From Butyrivibrio sp. AE3004 (lineage in GTDB: Bacteria; Bacillota; Clostridia; Lachnospirales; Lachnospiraceae): DNA of 64,000 nucleotides. The stretch is taken from positions 3,348,001 to 3,412,000 of the forward strand of contig NZ_JNLQ01000002.1 in NCBI RefSeq assembly GCF_000703165.1. Reading direction: 5' to 3'. The notes below the pieces were generated by a model. That model was given only the letters and a program-made list of their open reading frames with translations, ran no database searches and was not told the origin of the DNA. The translations under genes and the position numbers were made by a program. Positions 38,537-47,227 of this stretch are shown here, in pieces; positions within the stretch are counted from its first letter, which is position 1, and each line of letters begins with the position of its first letter.

Positions 38537-39616
38537 ATGAAAGAATTTATGAAAAGAAAGAATATCGTAATCTCCGGAAAGAGATACGGTATTGAGGCAC
38601 TGTCTGCTATGGCACAGGGATTGTTTGCATCGCTCCTGATCGGAACGATACTAAATACAATCGGCACGCAGCTTGGACTGGCATGGCTTTCAGAGATTGG
38701 AAAGTATGCTTCATCAATGAGCGGAGCAGCTATGGCAGTAGCAATTGGATACGCACTTCAGGCACCACCGCTTGTACTTTTTTCACTTGTAACTGTGGGA
38801 TATGCAGCCAACGCTCTCGGTAGTACAACTTTGTCAGGCGGATCCGGAGCGGGCGGCCCACTTGCTGTTCTTTTCATAGCAATAATAGCTGCAGAGTTCG
38901 GAAAAGCAGTTTCAAAAGAGACAAGAGTTGACATTCTTGTAACTCCTATTGTTACAATTCTTGTAGGTGTTGGACTTGCAAGTCTGATCGCACCGGCAAT
39001 AGGAACAGCAGCTTCTTCTGTCGGAGGAGTTGTAATGTGGGCTACAGAGCAGCAGCCTTTCCTCATGGGAATTGTGGTATCTGTTGTTGTGGGAATTGCC
39101 TTGACTCTGCCTATTTCTTCAGCAGCAATTTGTGCGGCTCTCGGACTTACGGGACTTGCCGGTGGTGCAGCTGTTGCAGGATGCTGCGCACAGATGGTTG
39201 GTTTTGCATGTATGTCATTTAAGGAAAATAAATGGGGAGGCCTTATATCACAGGGAATCGGAACATCAATGCTTCAGATGGGAAACATTGTTAAGAACCC
39301 CAAGATTTGGATTGCACCTATTATTACCAGTGCTATCACAGGTCCTCTTGCTACCTGCGTTTTCCACCTTCAGATGAATGATCCCGCAAGTGCAGTTGCA
39401 TCCGGAATGGGAACCTGTGGTTTTGTGGGACAGATAGGTGTATATGCCGGATGGGTCAATGATGTAGCAAACGGTTCTAAGGCAGCAATTACAGCATTTG
39501 ACTGGGCAGGGCTTATCCTTATCTGCTTTGTCCTTCCTGCAGTTCTCACATATATATTTGGTGAGATTTTCAGAAAGATAGGATGGATTAAGGAAGGCGA
39601 TCTGAAGCTTTCATAA
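38537..39616 (+). CDS. PTS EIIC-like membrane protein (PfoR/PTS_EIIC_2 type)
   Basis: A 359-residue polytopic protein with about nine membrane segments and many Gly/Ala-rich helices (GSGAGGPLAVLFIAIIAAEFGKAVSKETRVDI). The pattern is that of the PTS_EIIC_2 family (PfoR-like), found in Firmicutes without EIIA/EIIB partners, as is the case here. Transport of a sugar is not shown. The start follows GGAGGAG. Confidence 0.8.
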   Translation: MKEFMKRKNIVISGKRYGIEALSAMAQGLFASLLIGTILNTIGTQLGLAWLSEIGKYASSMSGAAMAVAIGYALQAPPLVLFSLVTVGYAANALGSTTLSGGSGAGGPLAVLFIAIIAAEFGKAVSKETRVDILVTPIVTILVGVGLASLIAPAIGTAASSVGGVVMWATEQQPFLMGIVVSVVVGIALTLPISSAAICAALGLTGLAGGAAVAGCCAQMVGFACMSFKENKWGGLISQGIGTSMLQMGNIVKNPKIWIAPIITSAITGPLATCVFHLQMNDPASAVASGMGTCGFVGQIGVYAGWVNDVANGSKAAITAFDWAGLILICFVLPAVLTYIFGEIFRKIGWIKEGDLKLS

Positions 39617-39669
39617 TCAATTGTTTTTGTAATATTACGCATTCTATGGATTTTTAGTGAGGATTTCTT

Positions 39670-40695
39670 ATGAGAGATGTAAAACTTGGCAAAACCGGAA
39701 TAGTAGTTCCGCAAAATGGCTTTGGTGCTCTTCCTATACAGAGAGATGATATGGATACCAGTATTTCTATTTTGCGAAGAGCGTATGATGGCGGCATGAG
39801 GTATTTTGATACTGCAAGAGCTTATAGCGACAGTGAAGAGAAGCTGGGAAATGCTTTTGCAGGTATGCGTGAAAAAATATATATTGCAACCAAGACGGCA
39901 GCCAAGACTCCGGATCAGTTTTGGAAGGATTTGGAAACATCTCTCGAAAAACTTCAAACAGACTATATTGACGTTTATCAGTTCCACATGGTTACTCAGT
40001 GCTGGAAGCCCGGTGATGGCAGCGGAATGTATGAGTGCATGGAGGAAGCAAAAAAACAGGGAAAGATAAGACACATCGGTGTAACATCTCATAGAATTGC
40101 AGTGGCTATGGAGTGTGTGGAGTCCGGACTTTACGAAACTATGCAATTTCCCTTCAGCTATCTGGCAGATGAAAAGGATATAGCTCTTGTAAAGAAATGC
40201 GAAGAGCTTGATGTTGGATTTATTGCAATGAAAGGTCTTGCCGGAGGTCTTATAACGAACTCTGATGCAGCAATGGCATTTATGCTTGATTATCCTAATG
40301 TTGTTCCTATCTGGGGGATACAGAGAATGTCCGAACTGGAGGAATGGCTTAATTTCTTTGAAAAGGAACCTGCTATGACAGGTGAAATAAAAGATTTTAT
40401 AAAAAGGGAACAGGCAGAGCTGTCAGGAGATTTTTGCAGGGGATGTGGATATTGTCTTCCTTGTGCAGCAGGAATAGAAATAAATAATTGTGCAAGAATG
40501 TCACTTATGATCAGGAGAGCCCCCAGTGCGGGGTGGTTGTCAACAAAATGGCAGGCTAAAATGGCAAAGATAGATGACTGCATTAATTGTGGTGCCTGCA
40601 TGAGCAGATGTCCTTATGGTCTAAAAACTCCCGAACTTCTAAAGAAAAACCTAGCTGATTACAAAAGGGTAATATCAGGAGAAATAACGGTCTAA
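39670..40695 (+). CDS. Aldo/keto reductase with C-terminal 4Fe-4S ferredoxin domain
   Basis: The barrel part has the catalytic Asp/Tyr/Lys/His set in YFDTARAYSDSEEKLG, TKTA and QFHMV. A bundle of eight cysteines follows: CRGCGYCLPC (about 257-266) and CINCGACMSRCPYG (about 302-315), fitting two clusters. At 341 residues it matches the ferredoxin-linked aldo/keto reductase group common in gut Clostridia. Substrate unknown; the electron donor may be ferredoxin (inference). Confidence 0.9.
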   Translation: MRDVKLGKTGIVVPQNGFGALPIQRDDMDTSISILRRAYDGGMRYFDTARAYSDSEEKLGNAFAGMREKIYIATKTAAKTPDQFWKDLETSLEKLQTDYIDVYQFHMVTQCWKPGDGSGMYECMEEAKKQGKIRHIGVTSHRIAVAMECVESGLYETMQFPFSYLADEKDIALVKKCEELDVGFIAMKGLAGGLITNSDAAMAFMLDYPNVVPIWGIQRMSELEEWLNFFEKEPAMTGEIKDFIKREQAELSGDFCRGCGYCLPCAAGIEINNCARMSLMIRRAPSAGWLSTKWQAKMAKIDDCINCGACMSRCPYGLKTPELLKKNLADYKRVISGEITV

Positions 40696-40704
40696 ATCAT
40701 ATAT

Positions 40705-40734
40705 TTGATAAAAATAACATGGTTTTTATATCAT
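40705..40734 (+). promoter_or_regulatory. Possible promoter of the GH5 gene
   Basis: TTGATA (40705-40710) and TATCAT (40729-40734) are 18 bp apart; the GH5 start is 95 nt further. Confidence 0.5.
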
Positions 40735-40791
40735 TTATTGCTTTTTGAGTATTAAACTTATAAGCTGCAGATGTTTAACCCTGCGAGTAAA

Positions 40792-40811
40792 CTATAAACA
40801 TGTGTTTATAG
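40792..40811. promoter_or_regulatory. 20-bp palindrome before the GH5 ribosome site (operator candidate)
   Basis: Nine-base arms CTATAAACA and TGTTTATAG are perfectly complementary around a 2-nt centre, just upstream of the AGAGGAGG site (about 40813-40820). Its size and symmetry suit a dimeric repressor downstream of the promoter; the 2-nt centre is too small for a stable RNA loop unless two pairs open. Confidence 0.55.
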
Positions 40812-40828
40812 AAGAGGAGGAAAGAAAA

Positions 40829-41857
40829 ATGAAGCAGTTTCCGGGATTTTCACATGGAATAAACCTTGGAGGATGGCTGTCACAGTGTGACCACACAAAA
40901 GAACGTTACGATAATTTCATCAAGGAAAGTGATATCGAGAAGATAAAGAGCTGGGGCCTTGATCATATCAGAGTTCCCGTTGACTATGACCTTGTAGAAG
41001 AGAAGGACGGAACATATAAGGAGGACGGATTTTCATATATCCAGAAAGCTATTGACTGGGCAGGAAAATATGGTCTTAATATGGTTCTTGACCTTCATAA
41101 GACATTTGGCTACAGTTTTGACAATGGAGAACAGGAAGCCGGCTTTTTCGAAAATGAGAAATATCAGGAAAGATTTTATAAGCTTTGGGAGCAATTTGCA
41201 GAGCGCTTTGGCAAATATGAGGACCGCCTTGCTTTTGAGCTTTTAAATGAGGTTACCAAAAAGGAATATTGCGACATCTGGAACAGAGTTTCTACGGAGT
41301 GCATAAAGAGAATAAGAAAGTATGCGCCTACAATAAAGATTCTTCTTGGTGGCTATTACAATAACAGTATTGTTGCGCTTAAGGATATCTGTGCACCTTA
41401 CGATGAAAATGTAGTTTACAATTTCCATTGCTATGAGCCTCTCATTTTCACACATCAGGGTGCGGCATGGATTGACACAATGGACAACTCATTCCGTATG
41501 CCTTTTGATTCAACCTATCGTCAGTACGATGAAAATGCTTTTGCCCAGCTTGGAAACAGACCTGAGGAGCTTAAGGTTGCGGATCCTGATAAGAAGCTTG
41601 GTATCGAGTACTTTGAACAGTACATGGAAGAGGCTGTCAGAGTTGCAGAGGAGAGAAATGTAGCTCTTTATTGCGGCGAATATGGTGTTATCAATCTTGC
41701 TACTCCTGAGGATGCACTTAAGTGGTATCAGGCAATAGGAGCATGCTTTAATAAATACAATATCGGACGTGCAGCATGGAGCTATAAGGAAATGGATTTT
41801 GGTCTTGTTGATCCATATATGGATGCTGTAAGAGATGATATTCTTAAAATGATGTAA
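40829..41857 (+). CDS. GH5 family glycoside hydrolase (intracellular)
   Basis: A TIM-barrel glycosidase. The acid/base Glu is in FELLNEVTKK and the nucleophile Glu is in ALYCGEYGV. It opens with GINLGGWLSQC, reminiscent of exo-beta-1,3-glucanase or beta-glucosidase-like GH5 members. There is no signal peptide, so it probably cleaves imported oligosaccharides in the cytosol. ATG 40829 has GAGGAGG 8 nt upstream; the frame could extend to 40745 but crosses the palindrome. Length about 342 residues. Confidence 0.9.
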   Translation: MKQFPGFSHGINLGGWLSQCDHTKERYDNFIKESDIEKIKSWGLDHIRVPVDYDLVEEKDGTYKEDGFSYIQKAIDWAGKYGLNMVLDLHKTFGYSFDNGEQEAGFFENEKYQERFYKLWEQFAERFGKYEDRLAFELLNEVTKKEYCDIWNRVSTECIKRIRKYAPTIKILLGGYYNNSIVALKDICAPYDENVVYNFHCYEPLIFTHQGAAWIDTMDNSFRMPFDSTYRQYDENAFAQLGNRPEELKVADPDKKLGIEYFEQYMEEAVRVAEERNVALYCGEYGVINLATPEDALKWYQAIGACFNKYNIGRAAWSYKEMDFGLVDPYMDAVRDDILKMM

Positions 41858-41878
41858 TTTTTTTAACTGATGATTAAG

Positions 41879-41921
41879 AGGCTGTCGTACTGATTTTTGA
41901 TTAAAGTGCGGCAGCCTTTTT
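41879..41921 (+). terminator. Intrinsic terminator after the GH5 gene
   Basis: AGGCTGTCGTACT pairs with AGTGCGGCAGCCT (with G-T pairs), followed by five Ts. The rest of 41922-42061 holds a TATAAT box (42017-42022) likely serving the ABC-F gene. Confidence 0.82.
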
Positions 41922-42061
41922 GCAGCTAAAGAGTGACAATCGGATGTACGCCTGTATACAAATCTACTTGCTGATCGTAAGATTATTCAAATATAGATTT
42001 TAAATGTGAAGCGTAATATAATAATTTGGCATTTTATTATGAAAGAAGAGGAAACAGATAG

Positions 42062-43621
42062 ATGAGTATTTTAAATGTAGAACACCTTACACACGGATTT
42101 GGAGACAGGGCAATTTTTGACGATGTTTCCTTCAGACTGCTTAAGGGAGAACATATAGGTCTTGTCGGAGCAAACGGTGAAGGTAAGTCCACATTTATGA
42201 ATATTATAATAGGCAAGCTTATGCCTGATTCCGGTAATATTGAATGGGCTAAAAATGTAAAGGTCGGTTATCTTGATCAGCATGCAGTTCTTAAGGAAGG
42301 TATGACCATTAAGGATGTGTTGTCATCTGCTTATGAATCTCTTTTTGATATGGAAAAGAGAATGAACGAGATCTGTGACGCTATGGCCGAAGCTGATGAG
42401 AAGCAGCTGGAGGAATACATGGAAGAACTTGGAACCATTCAGGATCTTCTTACAACTCACGATTTTTACCTTATTGATTCCAAAATCGAGGAGGTTTCAA
42501 GAGCATTGGGATTTTTGGAACTTGGACTCGACAGAGATGTTACAGAGCTTTCGGGCGGTCAGAGAACCAAAATTCTTCTGGCAAAACTTCTTTTGGAAAA
42601 ACCTGATATTTTGCTATTGGATGAGCCTACTAACTATCTTGACGCTGAGCATATAGTATGGCTTACAAGGTATTTGCAGGATTATGAAAATGCATTTATC
42701 CTGATTTCTCACGATATACCTTTTCTTAATAATGTTGTTAATATCATTTATCACATGGATGGGCAGACACACAGTCTTGATCGTTATGTGGGCGACTATG
42801 ACAAATTTATGGAAGTCTACGAGATGAAGAAGGCTCAGCGAGAGGCTGCTTATAACAGACAGCAGCAGGAAATAGCGGATCTTAAGGACTTTGTAGCAAG
42901 AAATAAAGCAAGAGTTGCGACAAGAAATATGGCTATGGCAAGACAGAAGAAACTGGACAGTATGGAACTGATTGAGAAGATTCAGGAAAAGCCAAAGCCG
43001 GAATTTAACTTTAAAACTGCAAAAACGCCTAGCAAATTTTTATTTGAAATAGAGGATCTTGTAATCGGATATGATGAACCTCTTTCAAAGCCCTTAAATA
43101 TGTTTATAGAGAGAAATACCTTCACTGTATTGACAGGTGCAAACGGTATAGGAAAGACGACTCTCTTAAAGAGTATTCTGGGGATAATCCCGGCTCTGTC
43201 AGGGTCTGTAAAACGTGGTGAAAATGTGGAGATAGGTTACTTTGAACAGGAAATGTCTCCTAATATAGAGACTACCTGTCTTGAAGAGATATGGAATGAA
43301 TTCCCCTCATTTTCTCAATATGAAGTAAGATCTGCTCTGGCTAAATGCGGTCTTACAACAAAGCATATTGAGAGTAAATGCAAGGTTTTATCAGGCGGAG
43401 AGCAGGCAAAGGTAAGACTTTGCAAGCTGATTAACAGAGAGTCAAATATTCTTGTGCTCGATGAGCCTACAAACCATTTGGATGTGGATGCAAAGGAAGA
43501 ATTGCACAGAGCGCTTAAGGAGTATAAAGGCACAGTACTTATGGTTTGCCATGAGCCTGATTTTTATACGGACCTGGCAACAGATATTGTTGATTGTACT
43601 AAGTGGACAACAAGAATTTAA
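42062..43621 (+). CDS. ABC-F family ATPase (ribosome-associated)
   Basis: There are two ATPase domains in one chain with no membrane part: Walker A GANGEGKST and GANGIGKTT, signatures LSGGQRTK and LSGGEQAK, Walker B LLLDEPTNYLD and LVLDEPTNHLD. The inter-domain linker (about 245-320) is rich in Lys/Arg/Glu. At 519 residues it resembles the YbiT/YkpA housekeeping group rather than antibiotic-resistance ABC-F proteins, which usually have longer linkers (inference). Confidence 0.92.
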   Translation: MSILNVEHLTHGFGDRAIFDDVSFRLLKGEHIGLVGANGEGKSTFMNIIIGKLMPDSGNIEWAKNVKVGYLDQHAVLKEGMTIKDVLSSAYESLFDMEKRMNEICDAMAEADEKQLEEYMEELGTIQDLLTTHDFYLIDSKIEEVSRALGFLELGLDRDVTELSGGQRTKILLAKLLLEKPDILLLDEPTNYLDAEHIVWLTRYLQDYENAFILISHDIPFLNNVVNIIYHMDGQTHSLDRYVGDYDKFMEVYEMKKAQREAAYNRQQQEIADLKDFVARNKARVATRNMAMARQKKLDSMELIEKIQEKPKPEFNFKTAKTPSKFLFEIEDLVIGYDEPLSKPLNMFIERNTFTVLTGANGIGKTTLLKSILGIIPALSGSVKRGENVEIGYFEQEMSPNIETTCLEEIWNEFPSFSQYEVRSALAKCGLTTKHIESKCKVLSGGEQAKVRLCKLINRESNILVLDEPTNHLDVDAKEELHRALKEYKGTVLMVCHEPDFYTDLATDIVDCTKWTTRI

Positions 43622-43689
43622 GTATTGTTGCAGATTAAACTACCAAAGATTGGTATTTATGTGAAGATTGCAGCATATGGGTAATAACT

Positions 43690-44622
43690 ATGATAATACA
43701 GACAGGCTCAAGAACTGATATACCGGCATTTTATGCTGACTGGTTTGCGAATAGATTAAAGGAAGGGTATGTTTATACCAGGAATCCCTTTAATATGACG
43801 TATGTTACTAAGTTTCTGCTTCATCCTTCTGTAGTGGATCTTATAAGCTTTTGCTCAAAAAATCCAAGGCCTATGATACAGTACTTAGATCTCCTTAAGG
43901 ACTACGGAATGTACTGGTATGTAACAATTACAGGATACGGCAGGGATATAGAGCCAAATGTTCCCAAAATCAAAGATGTTATCGAGTCATTTAAGATTAT
44001 TTCGGAATTCGCAGGAATTGACTCTATGGGATGGAGGTATGACCCAATTTTTATTGATGAGAAATATACCAGGGATTATCACATAGATAAATTTTCTGAG
44101 ATAGCGAGTGATCTTGATGGTTACACCAATACTGCAGTAATCAGCTTTATTGATCTATATCAGAAGGTCAGGAAAAATTTTTCAAATGTAAGGACTGTTG
44201 ATAAAGCAGACAGACTTTATCTTGGGGAGCATATGGCAAAGATTGCGGGTGAACATAATATGGTTCTTCGACCTTGCAGTGAAGGAAACGAGCTTGAAAT
44301 ATTTGGAGCAGATTGCAGCGGCTGCATGACCAAGGCACTTTATGAGAAGGCTGTTCATATTTCTATGGAATTTCCCAAAGGTAAAAATGCCAGATCATCC
44401 TGTGCATGTTATTTGGGAAATGATATAGGCATGTATAATACCTGTATGCATATGTGCAAATATTGTTATGCTAACTATGATGAAGAGACCGTTCGTGTGA
44501 ATCATGCGAATCATGACCCGCTTTCTCCACTTCTTATAGGGGATATAAGACCTGAGGATGAAATACATATAGCAGAGCAAAAGAGCTGGATTGACGGGCA
44601 GCTTAGTTTTGATTTTTTGTAA
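43690..44622 (+). CDS. DUF1848 protein with C-terminal cysteine cluster
   Basis: The 310 residues fit DUF1848: start IIQTGSRTDIPAFYADWFANRLKEGYV, middle RYDPIF, and a terminal Cys cluster in CACYLGNDIGMYNTCMHMCKYCYANY. The terminal CxxxCxxC resembles a radical-SAM 4Fe-4S motif but sits at the wrong end of the protein. Two more cysteines occur in DCSGCM. The function is unknown; an Fe-S enzyme is likely. It is the last chromosomal gene before the mobile element. Confidence 0.8.
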   Translation: MIIQTGSRTDIPAFYADWFANRLKEGYVYTRNPFNMTYVTKFLLHPSVVDLISFCSKNPRPMIQYLDLLKDYGMYWYVTITGYGRDIEPNVPKIKDVIESFKIISEFAGIDSMGWRYDPIFIDEKYTRDYHIDKFSEIASDLDGYTNTAVISFIDLYQKVRKNFSNVRTVDKADRLYLGEHMAKIAGEHNMVLRPCSEGNELEIFGADCSGCMTKALYEKAVHISMEFPKGKNARSSCACYLGNDIGMYNTCMHMCKYCYANYDEETVRVNHANHDPLSPLLIGDIRPEDEIHIAEQKSWIDGQLSFDFL

Positions 44623-44660
44623 GTACAGAAACCGTATAAGGATAAAGGTGTAATACATGT

Positions 44661-44745
44661 ATTTGAACCTGCGGTATCCGTTTCGCTTCGGTCGGACCAA
44701 AGCCGACGTCCCCCCGGACGTTGTGGGCCCTCTGCGCCCCGAACG
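44661..44745 (-). pseudogene. tRNA-Pro-derived remnant with a 55-nt GC-rich insertion
   Basis: On the minus strand two segments match the intact tRNA-Pro at 61100-61173 in the same order. One is 13 nt of T arm (44661-44673, identical), the other 17 nt of anticodon loop and arm (44729-44745, one mismatch). Between them lie 55 nt (44674-44728) not in the tRNA, GC-rich against an AT-rich background, that fold into two hairpins (GTCGG/CCGAC and ACGTCC/GGACGT). The acceptor ends are missing. It may be a scar of an earlier integration or a structured RNA; see findings. Confidence 0.6.
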
Positions 44746-44792
44746 GGAGATCAGAACGCTATAAGTCGCACAACCAATTCTGAAATTTCAAC

Positions 44793-44822
44793 AAAAAAAG
44801 CTCGGTACAAAAAGTACCGAGC
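44793..44822 (-). terminator. Former tRNA-Pro terminator, now separated by the element
   Basis: On the minus strand the perfect 9-bp stem GCTCGGTAC/GTACCGAGC with a 5-nt loop is followed by seven Ts. It lies just beyond the displaced tRNA 3' end at 44830, where the tRNA transcript would end before integration. Confidence 0.85.
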
Positions 44823-44829
44823 CATTTTT

Positions 44830-44873
44830 AGTCGAAGTGACAGGATTTGAACCTGCGACCTCTGCGTCCCGAA
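44830..44873 (-). repeat. Left attachment site: displaced 3' end of tRNA-Pro
   Basis: These 44 bp are identical to 61098-61141, covering the tRNA 3' end from just past the discriminator to the anticodon loop. Identity stops sharply on both sides. Confidence 0.93.
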
Positions 44874-45000
44874 TATAGATACGGATTTCCCGTTCTGTAT
44901 TATTTCGTTCCAAAGTCTGTTATTTCAAGGGCTTTTCCAATCCAACGATTATATGATAACACCATATAACACAGAATAAAATGATGAATAGAGCTTTTTT

Positions 45001-45022
45001 TGGTAGAACAAAAGGTAGAATT
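45001..45022 (+). repeat. Left-end tandem GGTAGAA motif (integrase arm-site candidate)
   Basis: GGTAGAA occurs at 45002 and 45014. The same pair occurs near the right end (61030 and 61041), in the same orientation. Confidence 0.6.
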
Positions 45023-45026
45023 GTCA

Positions 45027-45070
45027 GCTCTCTATAAACTTTCACACAAGGTTTATGGAGAGCTTTTTTA
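45027..45070 (+). terminator. Terminator/arm repeat near the left end
   Basis: GCTCTCTATAAAC pairs with GTTTATGGAGAGC (one G-T), 11-nt loop, then TTTTTT. The right arm (45048-45065) matches 17 of 18 bases with 60971-60988 at the other end of the element, so it may also be an integrase or Xis site. Bases 44874-45000 show no gene. Confidence 0.75.
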
Positions 45071-45102
45071 GCTCTTTTTTAATGCAAGTAAAGGAGCAGT
45101 TT

Positions 45103-45879
45103 ATGGCAGTATTAAAAAACAAAACCCAGGGGAACTACACATTGGTTTCTCAGAATATTATGAGAGACAAAAACTTATCGCTTACGGAGCGAGGTATGCT
45201 TCTGACTCTTCTATCATTACCGGACAGCTGGCAGCTCACAATCAAGGGGCTCTGCCAGATTCTTCCGGATGGAAAAGACAAGGTATCCAAGACCCTGAAC
45301 AGTCTTATTGATAAAGGGTATATCACAAGAGAACAGAGCAGGGATGGTGGAGGCAAGTTTGACTCTACTATTCTTGAGGTCCATGAGACACCGGTAAAGC
45401 CTACTGAGCCAACACAGCCCACCGATCCCACTGATCCAGTTGATCGGTCAAGGAAAGTGATCAAAGAATTCCCGAGAAAACCAGAGACTTCACCGTGTCC
45501 TGAAAATCCGGATGCGGTAAACCCGTATGCGGAAAAACCGCAGCCGGAGAATCCGCCACAATATATTAATAATATATCTAATAACTATAAACCTAATACT
45601 AAAGAAGTGTGTAGTAAGGAGGACACACTCACAGATGATGAATATGAAGATCTGATAAAGGAGTTTGGCAAAGCAAGTGTTGACTATCAGATACAGCGTA
45701 TCAGGGATCATGGTTATAAGGGATGCCTTAACCACGATACCATCAGGGCCTGGTGCAGGGAAAGGCTGAACCGTCCCGTGACAATGCCGGGAGCCTCGCC
45801 CAAAAAGAATGCCTTCTGCAATTTTCAGCAGAATGAGTATGACTATGAAGAGCTGGAAAGACTGCTCTTATGTAACTAA
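45103..45879 (+). CDS. Helix-turn-helix replication-type protein
   Basis: The N-terminal region (about 1-95) reads as a winged helix (NIMRDKNLSLTERGMLLTLLSLPDSWQLTIKGL..KDKVSKTLNSLIDKGYI), as in HTH replication proteins of plasmids and integrative elements. A Pro-rich segment with PTEPTQPTDPTDP and ENP repeats (about 100-170) follows, then an acidic C-terminal region. I use ATG 45103 with AAAGGAG 6 nt upstream; the upstream part of the frame runs through a terminator. About 258 residues. Initiator or accessory role is not proven. Confidence 0.7.
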   Translation: MAVLKNKTQGNYTLVSQNIMRDKNLSLTERGMLLTLLSLPDSWQLTIKGLCQILPDGKDKVSKTLNSLIDKGYITREQSRDGGGKFDSTILEVHETPVKPTEPTQPTDPTDPVDRSRKVIKEFPRKPETSPCPENPDAVNPYAEKPQPENPPQYINNISNNYKPNTKEVCSKEDTLTDDEYEDLIKEFGKASVDYQIQRIRDHGYKGCLNHDTIRAWCRERLNRPVTMPGASPKKNAFCNFQQNEYDYEELERLLLCN

Positions 45880-45914
45880 AAACAAATTTCAGAAAAAATG
45901 GAGGATTGAAAGGT

Positions 45915-46844
45915 ATGAAAGATTTATATATTGATGGAAAGTTAGTGATCGGAGTTGATCACGGATATGGAAACATGAAGACGAGAAATACGGTATTTAA
46001 GAGTGGAGTTAAGAAGTACAGTGAGGATCCGGCTATAGCAACAAATGTGTTGCAGCTTGACGGTATGTATTACGTTATCGGTGAAAGTCACAAGGTATTC
46101 ATAGCCAATAAGAATGCAGACGATGACTACTATATCCTTACTCTGGCTGCTGTGGCAAAAGAACTGGAACTCAGAGGCTTAAGATCGGCAGATGTGATAC
46201 TTGCAGTTGGGCTTCCGCTTCACTGGATGTCAAAACAGAAAGATTCCTTCAGGGATTACCTGATGAGAAGCAGGGAAGTTAGTTACAGATACTGCGGGCA
46301 GTATTATCACATCAGAATCTGCGATGTGGCGATCTATCCTCAGGGCTATGCGGCTATAGCAGCTTCGCTCCAGGATTATAAAGGAGTCCACATGCTGGCA
46401 GATATCGGAAATGGAACAATGAACACACTGGTCATCACTAATGGCCGACCAGTCTCTGACAAAAAATATACCGATAAGATTGGTGTTCATGAGTGTGTAA
46501 AAAAAATCATGAATGAAGTACAGGCTGAATGTGGAAAGATTCCTGATGAGAGCGTTATTGAAGACTTTCTAATAAGTGGAACGTCTGAAGTGTCAGAAAG
46601 GATTCAGGCTGTCATGCACAGGGAGGCGGTCAAATATACTGAAATGATCTTCGATAAGCTCAGTGAATACGAGTATGATTCGGAGCTTGTTAAGCTCCAT
46701 ATCATTGGAGGCGGAGGATGCCTGATCAGAAATTTTGGAAAGTATGATACCTCAAGCGTAGAGATCATTGAAGACATCTGCGCTACAGCCAAGGGCTACG
46801 AAGAAATCTACAACGCACAGCACATACTGAGGAAGGGCGCGTAA
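45915..46844 (+). CDS. parM: ParM/StbA-like actin-fold segregation ATPase
   Basis: The actin-like pattern is visible: IGVDHGYGNMKT (phosphate 1), LADIGNGTMNTLV (phosphate 2) and HIIGGGGCLI (adenosine region). These proteins push sister plasmids apart (type II partition). The 309 residues are normal. I choose ATG 45915, with GGAGG 10 nt upstream, over TTG 45906. The next gene is a ribbon-helix-helix-like partner. A partition ATPase in an integrated element suggests a replicating circular phase (inference). Confidence 0.85.
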   Translation: MKDLYIDGKLVIGVDHGYGNMKTRNTVFKSGVKKYSEDPAIATNVLQLDGMYYVIGESHKVFIANKNADDDYYILTLAAVAKELELRGLRSADVILAVGLPLHWMSKQKDSFRDYLMRSREVSYRYCGQYYHIRICDVAIYPQGYAAIAASLQDYKGVHMLADIGNGTMNTLVITNGRPVSDKKYTDKIGVHECVKKIMNEVQAECGKIPDESVIEDFLISGTSEVSERIQAVMHREAVKYTEMIFDKLSEYEYDSELVKLHIIGGGGCLIRNFGKYDTSSVEIIEDICATAKGYEEIYNAQHILRKGA

Positions 46845-46867
46845 GCTCTCTTCCCGGAGGTGATTGT

Positions 46868-47227
46868 ATGTCAGAAAAGAGATTAAGCATCAGATTCCGC
46901 ATGGATAATCCTCAGGATAAAGAAGCCTGGGAATTACTCCAAAGGATTTCTGAGGAGGAAAATATTTCCAAGAATGCAGTTGCACTCAGGCTCATATGCA
47001 AGGGAGCAGTAAGTGCCGGGAGCATTGAAACCAGTTCATGGAATATGATTGCTGAAAGAATTGCTGATCTGGTCACCAATAAACTGGAAGCAGGTATAAG
47101 GCAAATCAAAGAAATACCTGCCTGTGAAACCAGAGACATTACAACAGCAATCTCCAAGGATTCATCACTCACAGATGAATATAGGGCTGTCAGTGAAGAT
47201 GCTCTTAGCTTTCTTGATGAATTTTAA
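46868..47227 (+). CDS. Ribbon-helix-helix partition partner (ParR-like)
   Basis: A 119-residue protein. Its start SEKRLSIRFRMDNPQDKEAWELLQRISEEENISKNAVALRLI fits a ribbon-helix-helix DNA-binding fold; the acidic end (EDALSFLDEF) could bind the actin-like ATPase, as ParR tails do. It follows parM by 23 nt with CCGGAGGTG as ribosome site. The assignment rests on fold pattern and position. Confidence 0.65.
   Translation: MSEKRLSIRFRMDNPQDKEAWELLQRISEEENISKNAVALRLICKGAVSAGSIETSSWNMIAERIADLVTNKLEAGIRQIKEIPACETRDITTAISKDSSLTDEYRAVSEDALSFLDEF

Noticed and set aside
44832..44905. A second tRNA-Pro at the left att site
   Set aside because: Only the 3' half matches; after 44873 the sequence departs and no cloverleaf forms.
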